DNA from: Chloroflexota bacterium
GTDB taxonomy: Bacteria > Chloroflexota > Limnocylindria > P2-11E
Length of the DNA: 58,524 bases
Direction of reading: 5' to 3'
NCBI GenBank assembly: GCA_005889445.1
Contig: VBGS01000095.1
Coordinates: forward strand, 1-58,524
Below, one piece after another: positions 50,927 to 58,524 of the stretch. Numbering within the stretch: position 1 is the stretch's first letter; each line of letters starts with the position of its first letter. The notes under the pieces were generated by a model. It saw only the letters and a program-made list of their open reading frames with translations. It searched no databases and had not been told where the DNA came from. Made by a program: the position numbers and the translations under genes.

Positions 50927-51453
50927 CAGCGCCGTCGCCGCTCGTCGAACTCGTGCGTCTCGTCGCGTTTGGTCAGCACGATCGCTCCGACCATCGCCGC
51001 GAGGAGGAGGACCGAGGCGACCTCGAACGGAAAGGCGTAGTCGGTGAAGACGCTGGTCGCGAGGGCTGGCAGGTCGCCGCCACCCGGGCGCGGTGGCGGC
51101 GAGGTGAAGAAGAACGCCCAGTAGGCGACGGGTACCGCCAAGGCGAACACGAACACCGCGGCGAGCGGCGTCTGGCGCTGGAAGAACAGGCCATACGGCC
51201 GGTCGCCGTACTTGGTGAACATCACGCCGTAGAGGATCAGCACGGTGATCGCACCGACGTAGATGAGGACCTGGAACGCTGCGATCGTCTCCGCGCCGAG
51301 CAGCACGAACATGCCGGCCATGCACAGGAACGTGAGCGCCATGAGGAGCGCGGCGGCCGTGATCCGGTTGATCAGGACGACCGCCGCGCCGGCGCCGATG
51401 ACGCCGATGGAGAGCACGGCGAAGACGACGGGCTCGACGAAGTCGAAGGTCAC
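50926..51453 (-). CDS. nuoJ: NADH-quinone oxidoreductase subunit J
   Basis: 175 residues from GTG 51453, with aaaggg upstream. Five hydrophobic segments, including AAALLMALTFLCMAGMFVLL and FQVLIYVGAITVLILYGVMF, the conserved TM3 region of NuoJ. The C-terminus is charged (KRDETHEFDERRRR). It begins 8 nt after nuoH; nuoI, normally found between H and J, is absent. Confidence 0.94.
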   Translation of the reverse strand: MTFDFVEPVVFAVLSIGVIGAGAAVVLINRITAAALLMALTFLCMAGMFVLLGAETIAAFQVLIYVGAITVLILYGVMFTKYGDRPYGLFFQRQTPLAAVFVFALAVPVAYWAFFFTSPPPRPGGGDLPALATSVFTDYAFPFEVASVLLLAAMVGAIVLTKRDETHEFDERRRR

Positions 51454-51461
51454 GGCACCCT

Positions 51462-52610
51462 TTAGCTCGCCGCGCGCACCGGCAGCGCCGAGCGACGCGC
51501 GCGCTCGCGCAGGCCGGCCAGGCGCCGTCGCTGGACCAGCGGCAGTCCGGCGACGAATGCGATCAGGAGGATCCAGCTCCCGATCGCCACGGGCACGCGC
51601 GTGTCCGGGAATGCGAGCGAGAGGACCGCCACGACGAGGATGTTCACGAGCGCAGCCGGAATGAGGCCCTTCCAGCAGAAGCTCATCAGCTGATCGATCC
51701 GCAGGCGCGGCAACGTCGCGCGGATCCACATGAAGACGAGGATCAGCGCGTAGACCTTGAGCGTGAACCAGACGACCCCGAGAAGCGGCAGCGCGTCGAC
51801 ACCCGGGCCCTGCCAGCCGCCGAGCCACAGCGTCGCGAGGATCCCGCACACCACCGTGACGTTCCCGTACTCGGAAAGGGCGAGCATCGTCCCCCACCGC
51901 ATACCCGAGTACTCGGTGAGCCATCCCGCGACGAGCTCAGATTCCGCCTCGGGAAGGTCGAATGGCGTGCGGTTGGTCTCCGCGAGCGCGGCGATGAAAT
52001 AGATGACGAATGAGAAGGGCAGGATGAGGACGTTCACGAGCGGCCCGGCCTGGGAACGCGTGATGTCCACCATCGAGAGCGACCCCACGACGAGTACGAC
52101 GGAGACGAGCGCGAGGATCTGCGGAATCTCGTAGGAGATGAGCTGTCCGGCTGAGCGAAGGCCGCCGACCAGGGCGTACTTGTTGTTCGATGCCCAGCCG
52201 GCGACCACGATCCCGAGCACGGTCATCGACCCGAGCGTCGTGAGGTAGAGCAGTCCGATGTTCAGGTTCGCGCCGACGATGTCGCCGGCGAAGGGGAGCA
52301 CCACCCACGACGCGAGCATCGGGCAGAAGACGAGGGCGGGAGCGGCGAGAAAGAAGTAGCTGTCGGTCCCCTTCGGGCGTACGTCCTCTTTGGCGATGAG
52401 CTTGAGCGCGTCGGCGAAGGTCTGCAGGAGACCGAACGGACCCACGTGGTACGGACCGAGCCTGTCCTGCATCATCGCCTGGATCTTCCGCTCGAGATAG
52501 ATCTGCAGCAGCGCTCCGTTCAGGATGAGGAACAGCGCGAGCGCGACGGCCACGACCAGACGCAGCGGCGCCCAGATGACCGGGTCGAGGCCGAAGGGTC
52601 CGATCGGCAC
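51462..52610 (-). CDS. nuoH: NADH-quinone oxidoreductase subunit H
   Basis: 382 residues from GTG 52610, eight or so transmembrane helices. Hallmarks: YLERKIQAMMQDRLGPYHVG, LKLIAKEDVRPKGTD and the quinone-site loop ETNRTPFDLPEAESELVAG. All look intact, although the partners that form the quinone cavity (NuoB and NuoD) are missing from this cluster. It follows the nuoC remnant by 3 nt. Confidence 0.96.
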   Translation of the reverse strand: MPIGPFGLDPVIWAPLRLVVAVALALFLILNGALLQIYLERKIQAMMQDRLGPYHVGPFGLLQTFADALKLIAKEDVRPKGTDSYFFLAAPALVFCPMLASWVVLPFAGDIVGANLNIGLLYLTTLGSMTVLGIVVAGWASNNKYALVGGLRSAGQLISYEIPQILALVSVVLVVGSLSMVDITRSQAGPLVNVLILPFSFVIYFIAALAETNRTPFDLPEAESELVAGWLTEYSGMRWGTMLALSEYGNVTVVCGILATLWLGGWQGPGVDALPLLGVVWFTLKVYALILVFMWIRATLPRLRIDQLMSFCWKGLIPAALVNILVVAVLSLAFPDTRVPVAIGSWILLIAFVAGLPLVQRRRLAGLRERARRSALPVRAAS

Positions 52611-52613
52611 CCC

Positions 52614-52980
52614 TTACCCTCCACGCGCGTCGCTGCGAGGCGGCAGGAACGATTTGCGAAGCGGATGACCGGGGAAGCTCTCCTCGAGGAAGATGCGCCG
52701 CAGGTCGGGATGGCCGTACACGAGTCGTCGTGCCGCGAACGAAGGTCACCGAGCGAAGCTCGATCCCCGTGTCGACGCCGGCGTTCACCGAGTACAGATC
52801 GCACTTCGTTCGCGGGTCGTCGCGGAAGAATGTCGCGACCGCCACGAGATTCTCGCGGTCGACATCCACGACCAGCATGTCGTGGAGAACGCTCACCTTG
52901 GCCGTGTTGCCCAGCTTCTCCGCGGCGTACGCGCGGATCAAGGGCAGGTCGATCGTCGGGCGCGGTGCCGTCAGTACCAA
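52614..52980 (-). pseudogene. Frameshifted nuoC remnant
   Basis: The first frame from TTG 52980 has the N-terminal NuoC pattern (TIDLPLIRAYAAEKLG, VLHDMLVVDVDRENLVAVAT, FFRDDPRTKCDL), then fades near GVDTGIELRS. A second frame gives the C-terminal NuoC motif VYGHPDLRRIFLEE and SFPGHPLRKSF, stopping at 52614; it has a stop of its own upstream, so it is not an independent gene. Roughly 40-50 family residues between these blocks are missing. The lesion resembles those in the phosphodiesterase and amidase genes. Confidence 0.75.
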
Positions 52981-53363
52981 TTCAGAGCGTCCTTCTTCCA
53001 CGCGTAGTAGAGGCCGACGACGAGGATGAGGATGAAGACGACCACCTCGATGAGACCGGTTACGCCGAGCGACCGGAAGAGGACGGCCCAGGGGAACAGG
53101 AAGATCACTTCGACGTCGAAGACCACGAAGAGCAGCGCAAACACATAGAAGTGCGTCGGATAACGGCCCCATGCCTGCCCGGTCGGCTCCTCGCCTGATT
53201 CATAGGTGCGGAGCTTCTCGGGCGTGGCCTTCTTCGGAGCGACCAGCCGGGCGACGGTGAGCAGCGCGGTGACAAAGAGCACGCCGACCACGAAGAACGC
53301 GAAGACGTAGACATATGACAGGCTGTAGTCGGGCACCGGAAACGTAAGCCTACGAAGGGACAT
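52971..53363 (-). CDS. nuoA: NADH-quinone oxidoreductase subunit A
   Basis: 130 residues from ATG 53363 (TTG 53375 is the alternative). Three helices and the family motif TYESGEEPTGQAWGRYPTHF, then FALLFVVFDVEVIFLFPWA with the conserved Glu/Asp cluster. First gene of the cluster; in most bacteria nuoB would follow, here the nuoC remnant starts within the nuoA 3' end. Confidence 0.95.
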   Translation of the reverse strand: MSLRRLTFPVPDYSLSYVYVFAFFVVGVLFVTALLTVARLVAPKKATPEKLRTYESGEEPTGQAWGRYPTHFYVFALLFVVFDVEVIFLFPWAVLFRSLGVTGLIEVVVFILILVVGLYYAWKKDALNWY

Positions 53364-53427
53364 GTGACCGAGCAAACCGACACCGCGCCGTGACCGACGG
53401 CTTGGTTGCAGAACCCTCGTTGCGCGG

Positions 53428-53457
53428 TTGACACCTTCGTTGGGCGCGGGTTACGGT
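53428..53457 (+). promoter_or_regulatory. Sigma70-like promoter for the LysM-M23 gene
   Basis: ttgaca (53428-53433) and tacggt (53452-53457), spaced 18 nt, lie in the 198-nt gap between nuoA and the peptidase gene. A short inverted repeat gtacg-caatt-cgtac lies at 53476-53490 just downstream and could be an operator. I looked for a c-di-AMP (ydaO-type) riboswitch in the leader and saw no convincing match. Confidence 0.5.
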
Positions 53458-53561
53458 GACGACCTCCCGAAGCTCAAGTACGCAATTCGTACATGTCTGC
53501 TTGTTGGGATAGCGAGCGAGCGTCGTGGTGAGAGAAGAAATCGGGGAGGGAAAGCCGGGTC

Positions 53562-54680
53562 TTGGGACAGATCGTCCGACGCAGTCAAGCGACACGAACA
53601 CCCAAGCGGCTTTTCCAGCGCTATGCGCGCATCGCCGGTGAGCACGTCGCGGGCGGCGCGATGCGCGGCCGAGACCTCGGCGGCTCCATCCTCCAGGGAT
53701 CCGGTTCATACGTTGCCGGCCTCGTCGGGCTGCGCGGCCTCCGTCTCGCGCTGAACACGTCGGTCGCGGTCCTCGTGCTGTCGCTTCCGTTCGCCGCGAC
53801 CGCGGCCTCGCGCGCGAGCTCCGCGCCGGCGACGCTCACGGCCACGGCCTACACCACGACGGACGCCGCGCGCGCACAGACCGCGGCACGCGGCGCCATC
53901 TCGGGCAGCCGCAGCCCGGTCACGGTCGCCGCGGAAGGCGCGCGTCCGATCCAGGAAGTGACGATCCACGATGGCGACACGCTCGCGACGATGGCGAATT
54001 ACTACGACGTCTCCGCCGAGGCGATCGCCTTCGCGAGCGGCATCAGCGATGCCTCGACGCTGCACATCGGCGAGAAGCTCGTCATCCCGCCGGCCGAGGG
54101 CGCGCTCTACACCGTCACCGACACCGACACGGTCGAGTCAGTGGCTTCGCGCTTCAAGGTCGACCCCTCGGTGATCATGTCCTACAACCGGCTCTACTTC
54201 GAGCCCGAGCACTTCGCACCGGGCCAGCTCATCTTCGTCCGTGGCGCCGCGCTCCCGAGCCTGCGCTACGCGAGCGCTTCGGCGCAGATCCTGGCCGGCC
54301 CTCGGCAGCAGAACGCATCGAACGCGCGGATCGGCAGCCTGTCGTGGCCGGTGGCCGGGGTCATCACCCAGTACTTCTGGTCCGGCCACACCGGTGTGGA
54401 CCTCGCGGCCCCCTATGGGACGGGCATCGGCGCGTCGGATGACGGCGTCGTGAGCGCGACCGGCTGGGTCGCCGTCGGTGGGATACGAGTTTGCGTGGAT
54501 CACGCCTCCGGCCTGACGACCTGCTACTACCACACGAGCGCGGTCTACGTGAGCGTTGGGCAGCAGGTCTCGCGCGGTCAGATCATCGCCGCGATCGGCC
54601 TCACCGGCGTCACCACCGGGCCACACGTCCACTGGGAGTGCAAGCGCGGCGAGCAGTTCCTGAACTGCCTCGGGGTCTAG
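53562..54680 (+). CDS. Secreted LysM-M23 peptidoglycan endopeptidase
   Basis: 372 residues from TTG 53562 (ATG 53661 would still precede the membrane segment). A hydrophobic export segment lies around residues 60-85 (LALNTSVAVLVLSLPFAATA). Two LysM-like modules follow (VTIHDGDTLATMANYYDVSA, and YTVTDTDTVESVASRFKVDP), then an M23 domain with GHTGVDLAAP, CYYHTSA and GPHVHWE, so all zinc ligands are present. It should cut peptidoglycan cross-links. Two Cys (RVCV, CYYH) recur in the paralogue at 36627 and could form a disulfide. Confidence 0.9.
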   Translation: MGQIVRRSQATRTPKRLFQRYARIAGEHVAGGAMRGRDLGGSILQGSGSYVAGLVGLRGLRLALNTSVAVLVLSLPFAATAASRASSAPATLTATAYTTTDAARAQTAARGAISGSRSPVTVAAEGARPIQEVTIHDGDTLATMANYYDVSAEAIAFASGISDASTLHIGEKLVIPPAEGALYTVTDTDTVESVASRFKVDPSVIMSYNRLYFEPEHFAPGQLIFVRGAALPSLRYASASAQILAGPRQQNASNARIGSLSWPVAGVITQYFWSGHTGVDLAAPYGTGIGASDDGVVSATGWVAVGGIRVCVDHASGLTTCYYHTSAVYVSVGQQVSRGQIIAAIGLTGVTTGPHVHWECKRGEQFLNCLGV

Positions 54681-54734
54681 CGCTCTCCTAGCGATAGCCG
54701 CGGGCGCTCCGCCTGCGCGACCTATCCTCGGTCG

Positions 54735-55958
54735 ATGTTCGCCGCCGTTCACGCCGACCGTTCCGGACGGATCGTTCTCGCACGCGACCGCGGCGCGGCG
54801 GTCTTCGACGGCAGGGCCGCGCGAGCACTCGAGCGCGCCATCCCGCTGCCTCTGGGCGCGCTGGTCGAGCCGCTCGTTGACCGACTGGCGATGGGTCTGG
54901 ACCGGACCGGCATCGCCCGATCGCTCGGTGCCGGACGATGGGCGGTCGGCGTGCGCCTGCCGGCGGGATTCGTCCGCCTCGGTCATCCCGCGTATCTCAC
55001 GAACGATGCGTCCCCGCTGACGCCGGGCCGCTTCGCCGCCGTGGGCGCCGACGAGCGCGGCGAGCTTGTCGTCGCGGCCGAGGCGATCGAGCGCGAGGAT
55101 CAGGCCGGCGAAATGCCGGAGAGCTCGCTTGCGGCGCGTATCGCGGACGGTCTGCGCGAGCGGCCTTCGAGCAGGCTCGTCCGGCAGCTCGCGCGGTGCG
55201 CGAAGGATTACCGCTGCCGCGCCGCGGCCAATGCGTTCCTCCACCGTGCGGACATCGCCGTCCCGGTCGCCGCACCGGTGAACGAGCATCCGCCCGACGG
55301 GATCGCCGTCCGCGCCCAACCCGACGCGATGCCGACCGAGCTCGCGGCGCTCGAGCCGACCACGGCCGAGATCGCCGATCTCGCGGTCGAGCATCTCGAG
55401 GCCGGCGGGACGATGGTCGCCTTCGGCCGGGCATGCGAAGGTGAGCCGCTGCTCGCGGCAAGAACGATCGATCTCGCGATCGCGCAGATCCGCGCGCGCA
55501 CCGCGCTCGGATCGATCCATCTGGAGACGAATGGCTCGGTGCCGAGCGCGCTGCATCGGTTCGCGGAAGCGGGACTTGACTCGGTCGCGATCAGGATCGG
55601 CTCCGCGCGTTCGGAGACCTACGAGCGGCTCCACGGACCTCGCGGATACCGCTTCACCGACGTGCGCGCTTCGATCGACGCCGCGAGCGAGGCGAAACTC
55701 TCCCTCGCCGTCATCGTGCTCGTCATGCCCGGGCTGACCGATCGCGAGCGAGAGCTCGATGCGCTGGTCTCGCTCTGCGGCGCGCTTCGGGCGGGCAGCC
55801 AGGTGCTGCTCCGCGATCTGGTGGCCGATCCCGCGGCAGTCGTACGCGTCATCGGCGCGGGCGAGCCTCTCGGCGTGGACCGTCTGCTGGCGCGGCTCCG
55901 AGCGGAGCTGCCGAGCCTCCGCCTCGGGACGGTCGTCCGGCCGCTCGCCCGGGTCTAG
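54735..55958 (+). CDS. Radical-SAM-fold protein lacking the cluster cysteines
   Basis: 407 residues from ATG 54735. Residues 225-360 match a radical SAM TIM-barrel: VAFGRACEGEPLLAAR, GSIHLETNGSVPSAL, AGLDSVAIRIGSARSETYER, LHGPRGYRF and LVMPGLTDRE. Where family members carry CxxxCxxC before the barrel, this protein reads NEHPPDGIAVRA (residues 183-194), so Pro186, Ile190 and Arg193 occupy the Cys spacing. No other CxxxCxxC is present. It may be a catalytically dead member with another role. The stop abuts the obgE ATG. Confidence 0.65.
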   Translation: MFAAVHADRSGRIVLARDRGAAVFDGRAARALERAIPLPLGALVEPLVDRLAMGLDRTGIARSLGAGRWAVGVRLPAGFVRLGHPAYLTNDASPLTPGRFAAVGADERGELVVAAEAIEREDQAGEMPESSLAARIADGLRERPSSRLVRQLARCAKDYRCRAAANAFLHRADIAVPVAAPVNEHPPDGIAVRAQPDAMPTELAALEPTTAEIADLAVEHLEAGGTMVAFGRACEGEPLLAARTIDLAIAQIRARTALGSIHLETNGSVPSALHRFAEAGLDSVAIRIGSARSETYERLHGPRGYRFTDVRASIDAASEAKLSLAVIVLVMPGLTDRERELDALVSLCGALRAGSQVLLRDLVADPAAVVRVIGAGEPLGVDRLLARLRAELPSLRLGTVVRPLARV

Positions 55959-57233
55959 ATGTTCCTCGACCAGGCCCGGCTCGTCGTGAAGGGCGGTGAC
56001 GGCGGCCGCGGGGTCATCTCGTTCCGCCGTGAGGCGCACGTGCCCCGGGGCGGACCCGATGGCGGCGACGGCGGAAAGGGCGGAGACGTCGTCCTGCGGG
56101 TGGACCCGCAGCTCGGCACGCTCGCCGATTTCCGTTTCGTTCACGAGGTCGAGGCCGAACCTGGCCGCCCGGGCGCAGGGCGGAAGAGCACCGGGCGCTC
56201 CGGCGCCGACCGCGTCCTCGGCGTGCCGCCCGGAACGCTGGTCATCGATCGTGCGACGGGCCAGACGATCGCGGACCTCGTCGCCCCCGGCGAGGAGCTC
56301 GTCGTCGCCCGCGGCGGCGTCGGTGGCAAGGGCAACGCCCGCTTCGTGTCGAGCACGCGCCGGGCGCCCCGCATCGCCGAGGACGGCGGGAAGGGCGAGC
56401 GCAGAGAGATCGATCTCGAGCTCAAGCTCCTGGCCGACGTCGGCCTCGCGGGCATGCCGAACGCCGGAAAGTCGACGCTGCTGGCCGCGCTCACCAGCGC
56501 GCGCCCCAAGATCGCGGACTACCCCTTTACGACGCTCGTGCCAAACCTCGGCGTCGCGCGGCTCGATGATCGCGAGCTCGTGATCGCGGATATCCCGGGT
56601 CTCATCGAGGGCGCGAGCCAGGGCATCGGTCTCGGCGAGGAGTTCCTTCGCCACGTCGAGCGCACGAGACTCCTCGTCCATGTCGTGGACGCGTCCCGGC
56701 CGGATCCGCTCGCGGACATCGCGACGATCGATCGCGAGCTGGCGCAGTACGGTCACGGACTCGTCGAGCGGCCGCGGATCGTCGCGCTGAACAAGATGGA
56801 TCTCCCGGACGCTCGCACGGCGGCACCCGCGCTCGAAGCAGCGCTCGCCCGGCAGGCCACGGAGACCATCGCCATCTCCGCCGCGGCGCGGGAGGGCACC
56901 GACACCTTGCTGCGCCGCATCTTCACGCTGTGCCCGCCTCGCGAGCTCGCACCCGCGGCCGCGCCGCGAGAGCGGCGCATCGCATTCGCCGGGCGCGAGC
57001 GCGACTGGAGCGTCAGCCGAGAGGGCGACGCGTTCAGGGTGTCGGGCGATCGCGTCGAGCGTCTCGCGTCGGGGATCGACTGGCAGTCGCCGGAGGCATC
57101 GGCCTACTTCCAACGACAGCTCGTGCGGAGCGGCATCGATCGAGAGCTTCGCTCGCTCGGCGCCAGAGAAGGCGACACTGTGAAGGTCGGCGCGCTCGAG
57201 CTCGAGTGGCGCGAAGGCGGGAGCGACGAGTGA
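55959..57233 (+). CDS. obgE: Obg GTPase
   Basis: 424 residues. The Gly-rich Obg domain (residues 1-158) has VKGGDGGRGVISFRREA and RGGPDGGDGGKGGDV. The G domain has G1 AGMPNAGKSTLL, G3 ADIPGLIEGA and G4 NKMD. A C-terminal OCT domain (residues 340-420) is present. Obg links GTP/ppGpp level to ribosome assembly. The ATG directly follows the preceding stop and its own stop overlaps nadD (GTGA). Confidence 0.97.
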   Translation: MFLDQARLVVKGGDGGRGVISFRREAHVPRGGPDGGDGGKGGDVVLRVDPQLGTLADFRFVHEVEAEPGRPGAGRKSTGRSGADRVLGVPPGTLVIDRATGQTIADLVAPGEELVVARGGVGGKGNARFVSSTRRAPRIAEDGGKGERREIDLELKLLADVGLAGMPNAGKSTLLAALTSARPKIADYPFTTLVPNLGVARLDDRELVIADIPGLIEGASQGIGLGEEFLRHVERTRLLVHVVDASRPDPLADIATIDRELAQYGHGLVERPRIVALNKMDLPDARTAAPALEAALARQATETIAISAAAREGTDTLLRRIFTLCPPRELAPAAAPRERRIAFAGRERDWSVSREGDAFRVSGDRVERLASGIDWQSPEASAYFQRQLVRSGIDRELRSLGAREGDTVKVGALELEWREGGSDE

Positions 57234-57784
57234 CGCGCGTCGGAGTGTTCGGCGGAACGTTCGATCCGGTCCATGTCGGACACCTCGCCATCGCGAACGC
57301 CGCGCTCGATGACATCCCGCTCGAGCGCGTGTTGTTCGTGCCGGCGCGACGCTCGCCGCTCAAAGCGGAGGGGCCCGTCGCCGGCGAGATCGATCGGCTG
57401 CGCATGCTCGAGGACTCCATCGTCGGGGAGCCGCGCTTCGGTATCTCTCGCGTCGAGCTCGATCGTCCGGGCCCCTCGTTCACGGTCGACACGCTCGCGG
57501 AGCTTCGGCCCGAAGGGGAGCTCTTCCTGATCGTCGGGAGCGACGCGTACGCCGACTTCCCGCGGTGGCGAGACCCGCAGCGGATCCGGTCGCTTGCGAG
57601 CATCGTCGTGGCCGCGCGACCTGGCGCGCCCGGCGTGCCGCAGGACGTGCGCTTGCTCGATGCTCCTCTGCTGGATATCAGCTCGCGAGAGCTTCGTGCA
57701 CGGGCCGCGCGCGGGAAGTCCCTGCGGTACCTTGTGACCGAGGCCGCACTGCGCTACATCGAGGAGCACCGCCTGTATCGATGA
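57230..57784 (+). CDS. nadD: Nicotinate-nucleotide adenylyltransferase
   Basis: 184 residues from GTG 57230. The nucleotidyltransferase motif GGTFDPVHVGHLAIA, the substrate region FVPARRSPLKAE and the C-terminal ISSRELRARAARG-KSLRYLV complete the family pattern (ISSTxIR). It makes deamido-NAD from nicotinate mononucleotide. It lies between obgE and rsfS with 4-nt overlaps on both sides, a common arrangement. Confidence 0.96.
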   Translation: MTRVGVFGGTFDPVHVGHLAIANAALDDIPLERVLFVPARRSPLKAEGPVAGEIDRLRMLEDSIVGEPRFGISRVELDRPGPSFTVDTLAELRPEGELFLIVGSDAYADFPRWRDPQRIRSLASIVVAARPGAPGVPQDVRLLDAPLLDISSRELRARAARGKSLRYLVTEAALRYIEEHRLYR

Positions 57785-58134
57785 ATGCGCTCTCTTCGAG
57801 AGCGCTCGCGGACGTCGTTGTCGACGCCGCGGGCGACAAGAAGGCGGAAGACATCCTCGTCCTCAACGTTTCCGAGCTGACGACGATCGCCGACCTCTTC
57901 GTCATCTGCACGGGCCGCGGCGAACGGCAGGTACAGGCGATCGCCGACGCGGTCCGCGAGAAGGCGAAGGAGGCCGGACGCGAGCCGCTCGGGATCGAGG
58001 GGTACTCGGGTGGCCGCTGGGTGCTCATCGATCTCGGCGACGTGGTCGTGCACGCGTTCGTGCCAGAGGAACGACACCTGTACCGGCTCGAGCGCCTGTG
58101 GGGCGACGCGCCGGTGGTGCTGCGCATCGCGTAG
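57781..58134 (+). CDS. rsfS: Ribosomal silencing factor RsfS
   Basis: 117 residues from ATG 57781, overlapping the nadD stop. The RsfS core is clear: KKAEDILVLNVSELTTIADL, FVICTGRGERQVQAIADAV, EGYSGGRWVLIDLGDVVVH and the closing YRLERLWGDAP. It blocks 30S-50S joining by binding uL14 under starvation. Confidence 0.96.
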   Translation: MNALSSRALADVVVDAAGDKKAEDILVLNVSELTTIADLFVICTGRGERQVQAIADAVREKAKEAGREPLGIEGYSGGRWVLIDLGDVVVHAFVPEERHLYRLERLWGDAPVVLRIA

Positions 58135-58152
58135 GCCTACCCTCGGCCCGCG

Positions 58153-58524
58153 ATGGAGAGGCCGCCATTCCTCCCGCGCGGCCAGCTTCTTGTCGCCGCG
58201 ATCGTCGCGCTGTCCGCCCTTTACTTCGCCGCGGGCAAGCTCGGCCTCAGCCTCGCGGTCGTCAACACGAGCGCGACCGCGGTCTGGCCGCCGACCGGCA
58301 TCGCGATCGCCGCCCTCCTGCTGTTTGGCTCGCGGCTCTGGCCAAGCGTCCTGATCGGCGCATTCCTTGTCAACGTGTCGACGACCTACGGCCTCGGCTC
58401 ATCGATCGGGATCGCGGTCGGGAACACGCTCGAGGCCATCGTCGCGGCGACGCTCGTCAGTCGGTTCGCGCATGGCGCGCGCGCGTTCGAGCGTCCGCAC
58501 GACGTCTTCAAGTTCGCGTTCCTC
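58153..58524 (+). CDS. MASE1-domain membrane sensor, 3' end cut by window edge
   Basis: 124 codons from ATG 58153 to the edge. The MASE1 pattern is visible: LLVAAIVALSALYFAAGKLG, then NTSATAVWPPTGIAIAALLL and FLVNVSTTYGLGSSIGIAVG-NTLEAIVAA. MASE1 is a multi-span sensor usually fused to GGDEF/EAL or histidine kinase domains; which output follows is not in the window. Confidence 0.88.
   Translation, partial: MERPPFLPRGQLLVAAIVALSALYFAAGKLGLSLAVVNTSATAVWPPTGIAIAALLLFGSRLWPSVLIGAFLVNVSTTYGLGSSIGIAVGNTLEAIVAATLVSRFAHGARAFERPHDVFKFAFL

Noticed and set aside
52520..52804. An independent small gene in the nuoC region
   Set aside because: The conserved VYGHPDLRRIFL motif shows this sequence is the C-terminal part of nuoC, and the frame has a stop just upstream; it is part of the remnant.
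53364..53561. A possible ydaO-type riboswitch before the LysM-M23 gene
   Set aside because: No convincing conserved core; only a promoter and a short inverted repeat could be supported.
54138..57113. A 991-codon open frame on the minus strand
   Set aside because: Antisense to the LysM-M23, radical-SAM-like and obgE genes, all with strong family matches; composition is typical of a shadow frame.

Overview
The window is 58.5 kb of GC-rich, gene-dense bacterial chromosome. It has very short intergenic gaps, many 4-nt ATGA/GTGA gene overlaps and frequent GTG/TTG starts. A Gram-positive-type SOS box, LexA, lipoprotein signals, KGG-repeat proteins, an Flp-type pilin and a menu of terrabacterial genes suggest an uncultured Chloroflexota-like lineage (for example the Limnocylindria/Dormibacteria surroundings). 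That placement is inference from gene content, not a phylogeny. I saw no rRNA, CRISPR array, prophage or insertion sequence. One tRNA (Asp, GTC) is present, and the one mobile element is an intein in dnaB.

Layout. 1-3.0 kb: an ArsA/GET3 ATPase cut by the left edge, a truncated LuxR-type HTH running into a decarboxylase remnant, a MoaD/ThiS-like protein paired with a BNR-repeat protein, and a small membrane protein. 3.05-19.3 kb: a nearly complete purine pathway on the minus strand (purA-guaB-guaA-purD-purE-purB-purC-purS-purQ, then purL-purF-purM-purN). It is interrupted by a MNT-HEPN fusion gene directly behind purQ and by an oppositely oriented ABM-like gene. purK and purH are not in the window. 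19.3-21.8 kb: a YdcF-like protein, a PstS-like lipoprotein and a sugar-nucleotide epimerase.

21.8-31.9 kb: DNA replication and damage response. Two DnaB helicase genes lie in tandem, the first carrying a 419-residue homing-endonuclease intein, behind a promoter whose spacer is a consensus LexA box. After rplI, a YkvA-like gene and an MscS channel comes a second LexA-box promoter driving a tightly packed operon: lexA, two AlkZ-like (HTH_42) DNA glycosylase paralogues, and dinB. This reads as a self-regulated SOS repair operon.

32-45.7 kb: accessory and envelope genes. These include tRNA-Asp, a frameshifted membrane phosphodiesterase pseudogene, an MBL-fold hydrolase, a TatA-like fragment, an orphan Flp pilin, a lipoprotein M23 peptidase, a frameshifted amidase pseudogene, an HD-domain protein, a zinc-ribbon LuxR regulator, KGG-repeat and RlpA-like proteins, a sortase-like protein with Ser in place of the catalytic Cys, and an M24 peptidase. 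45.7-53.4 kb: a complex I cluster retaining all seven membrane subunits (A, H, J, K, L, M, N) while nuoB, D, E, F, G and I are absent and nuoC is a frameshifted remnant. 53.4-58.5 kb: a LysM-M23 peptidase, a radical-SAM-fold protein that appears to have lost its cluster cysteines, obgE-nadD-rsfS, and the start of a MASE1 sensor protein cut by the right edge.

Three genes (phosphodiesterase, amidase, nuoC) carry the same kind of lesion, an internal out-of-frame deletion. This may be real decay or an assembly collapse, and read mapping would decide.
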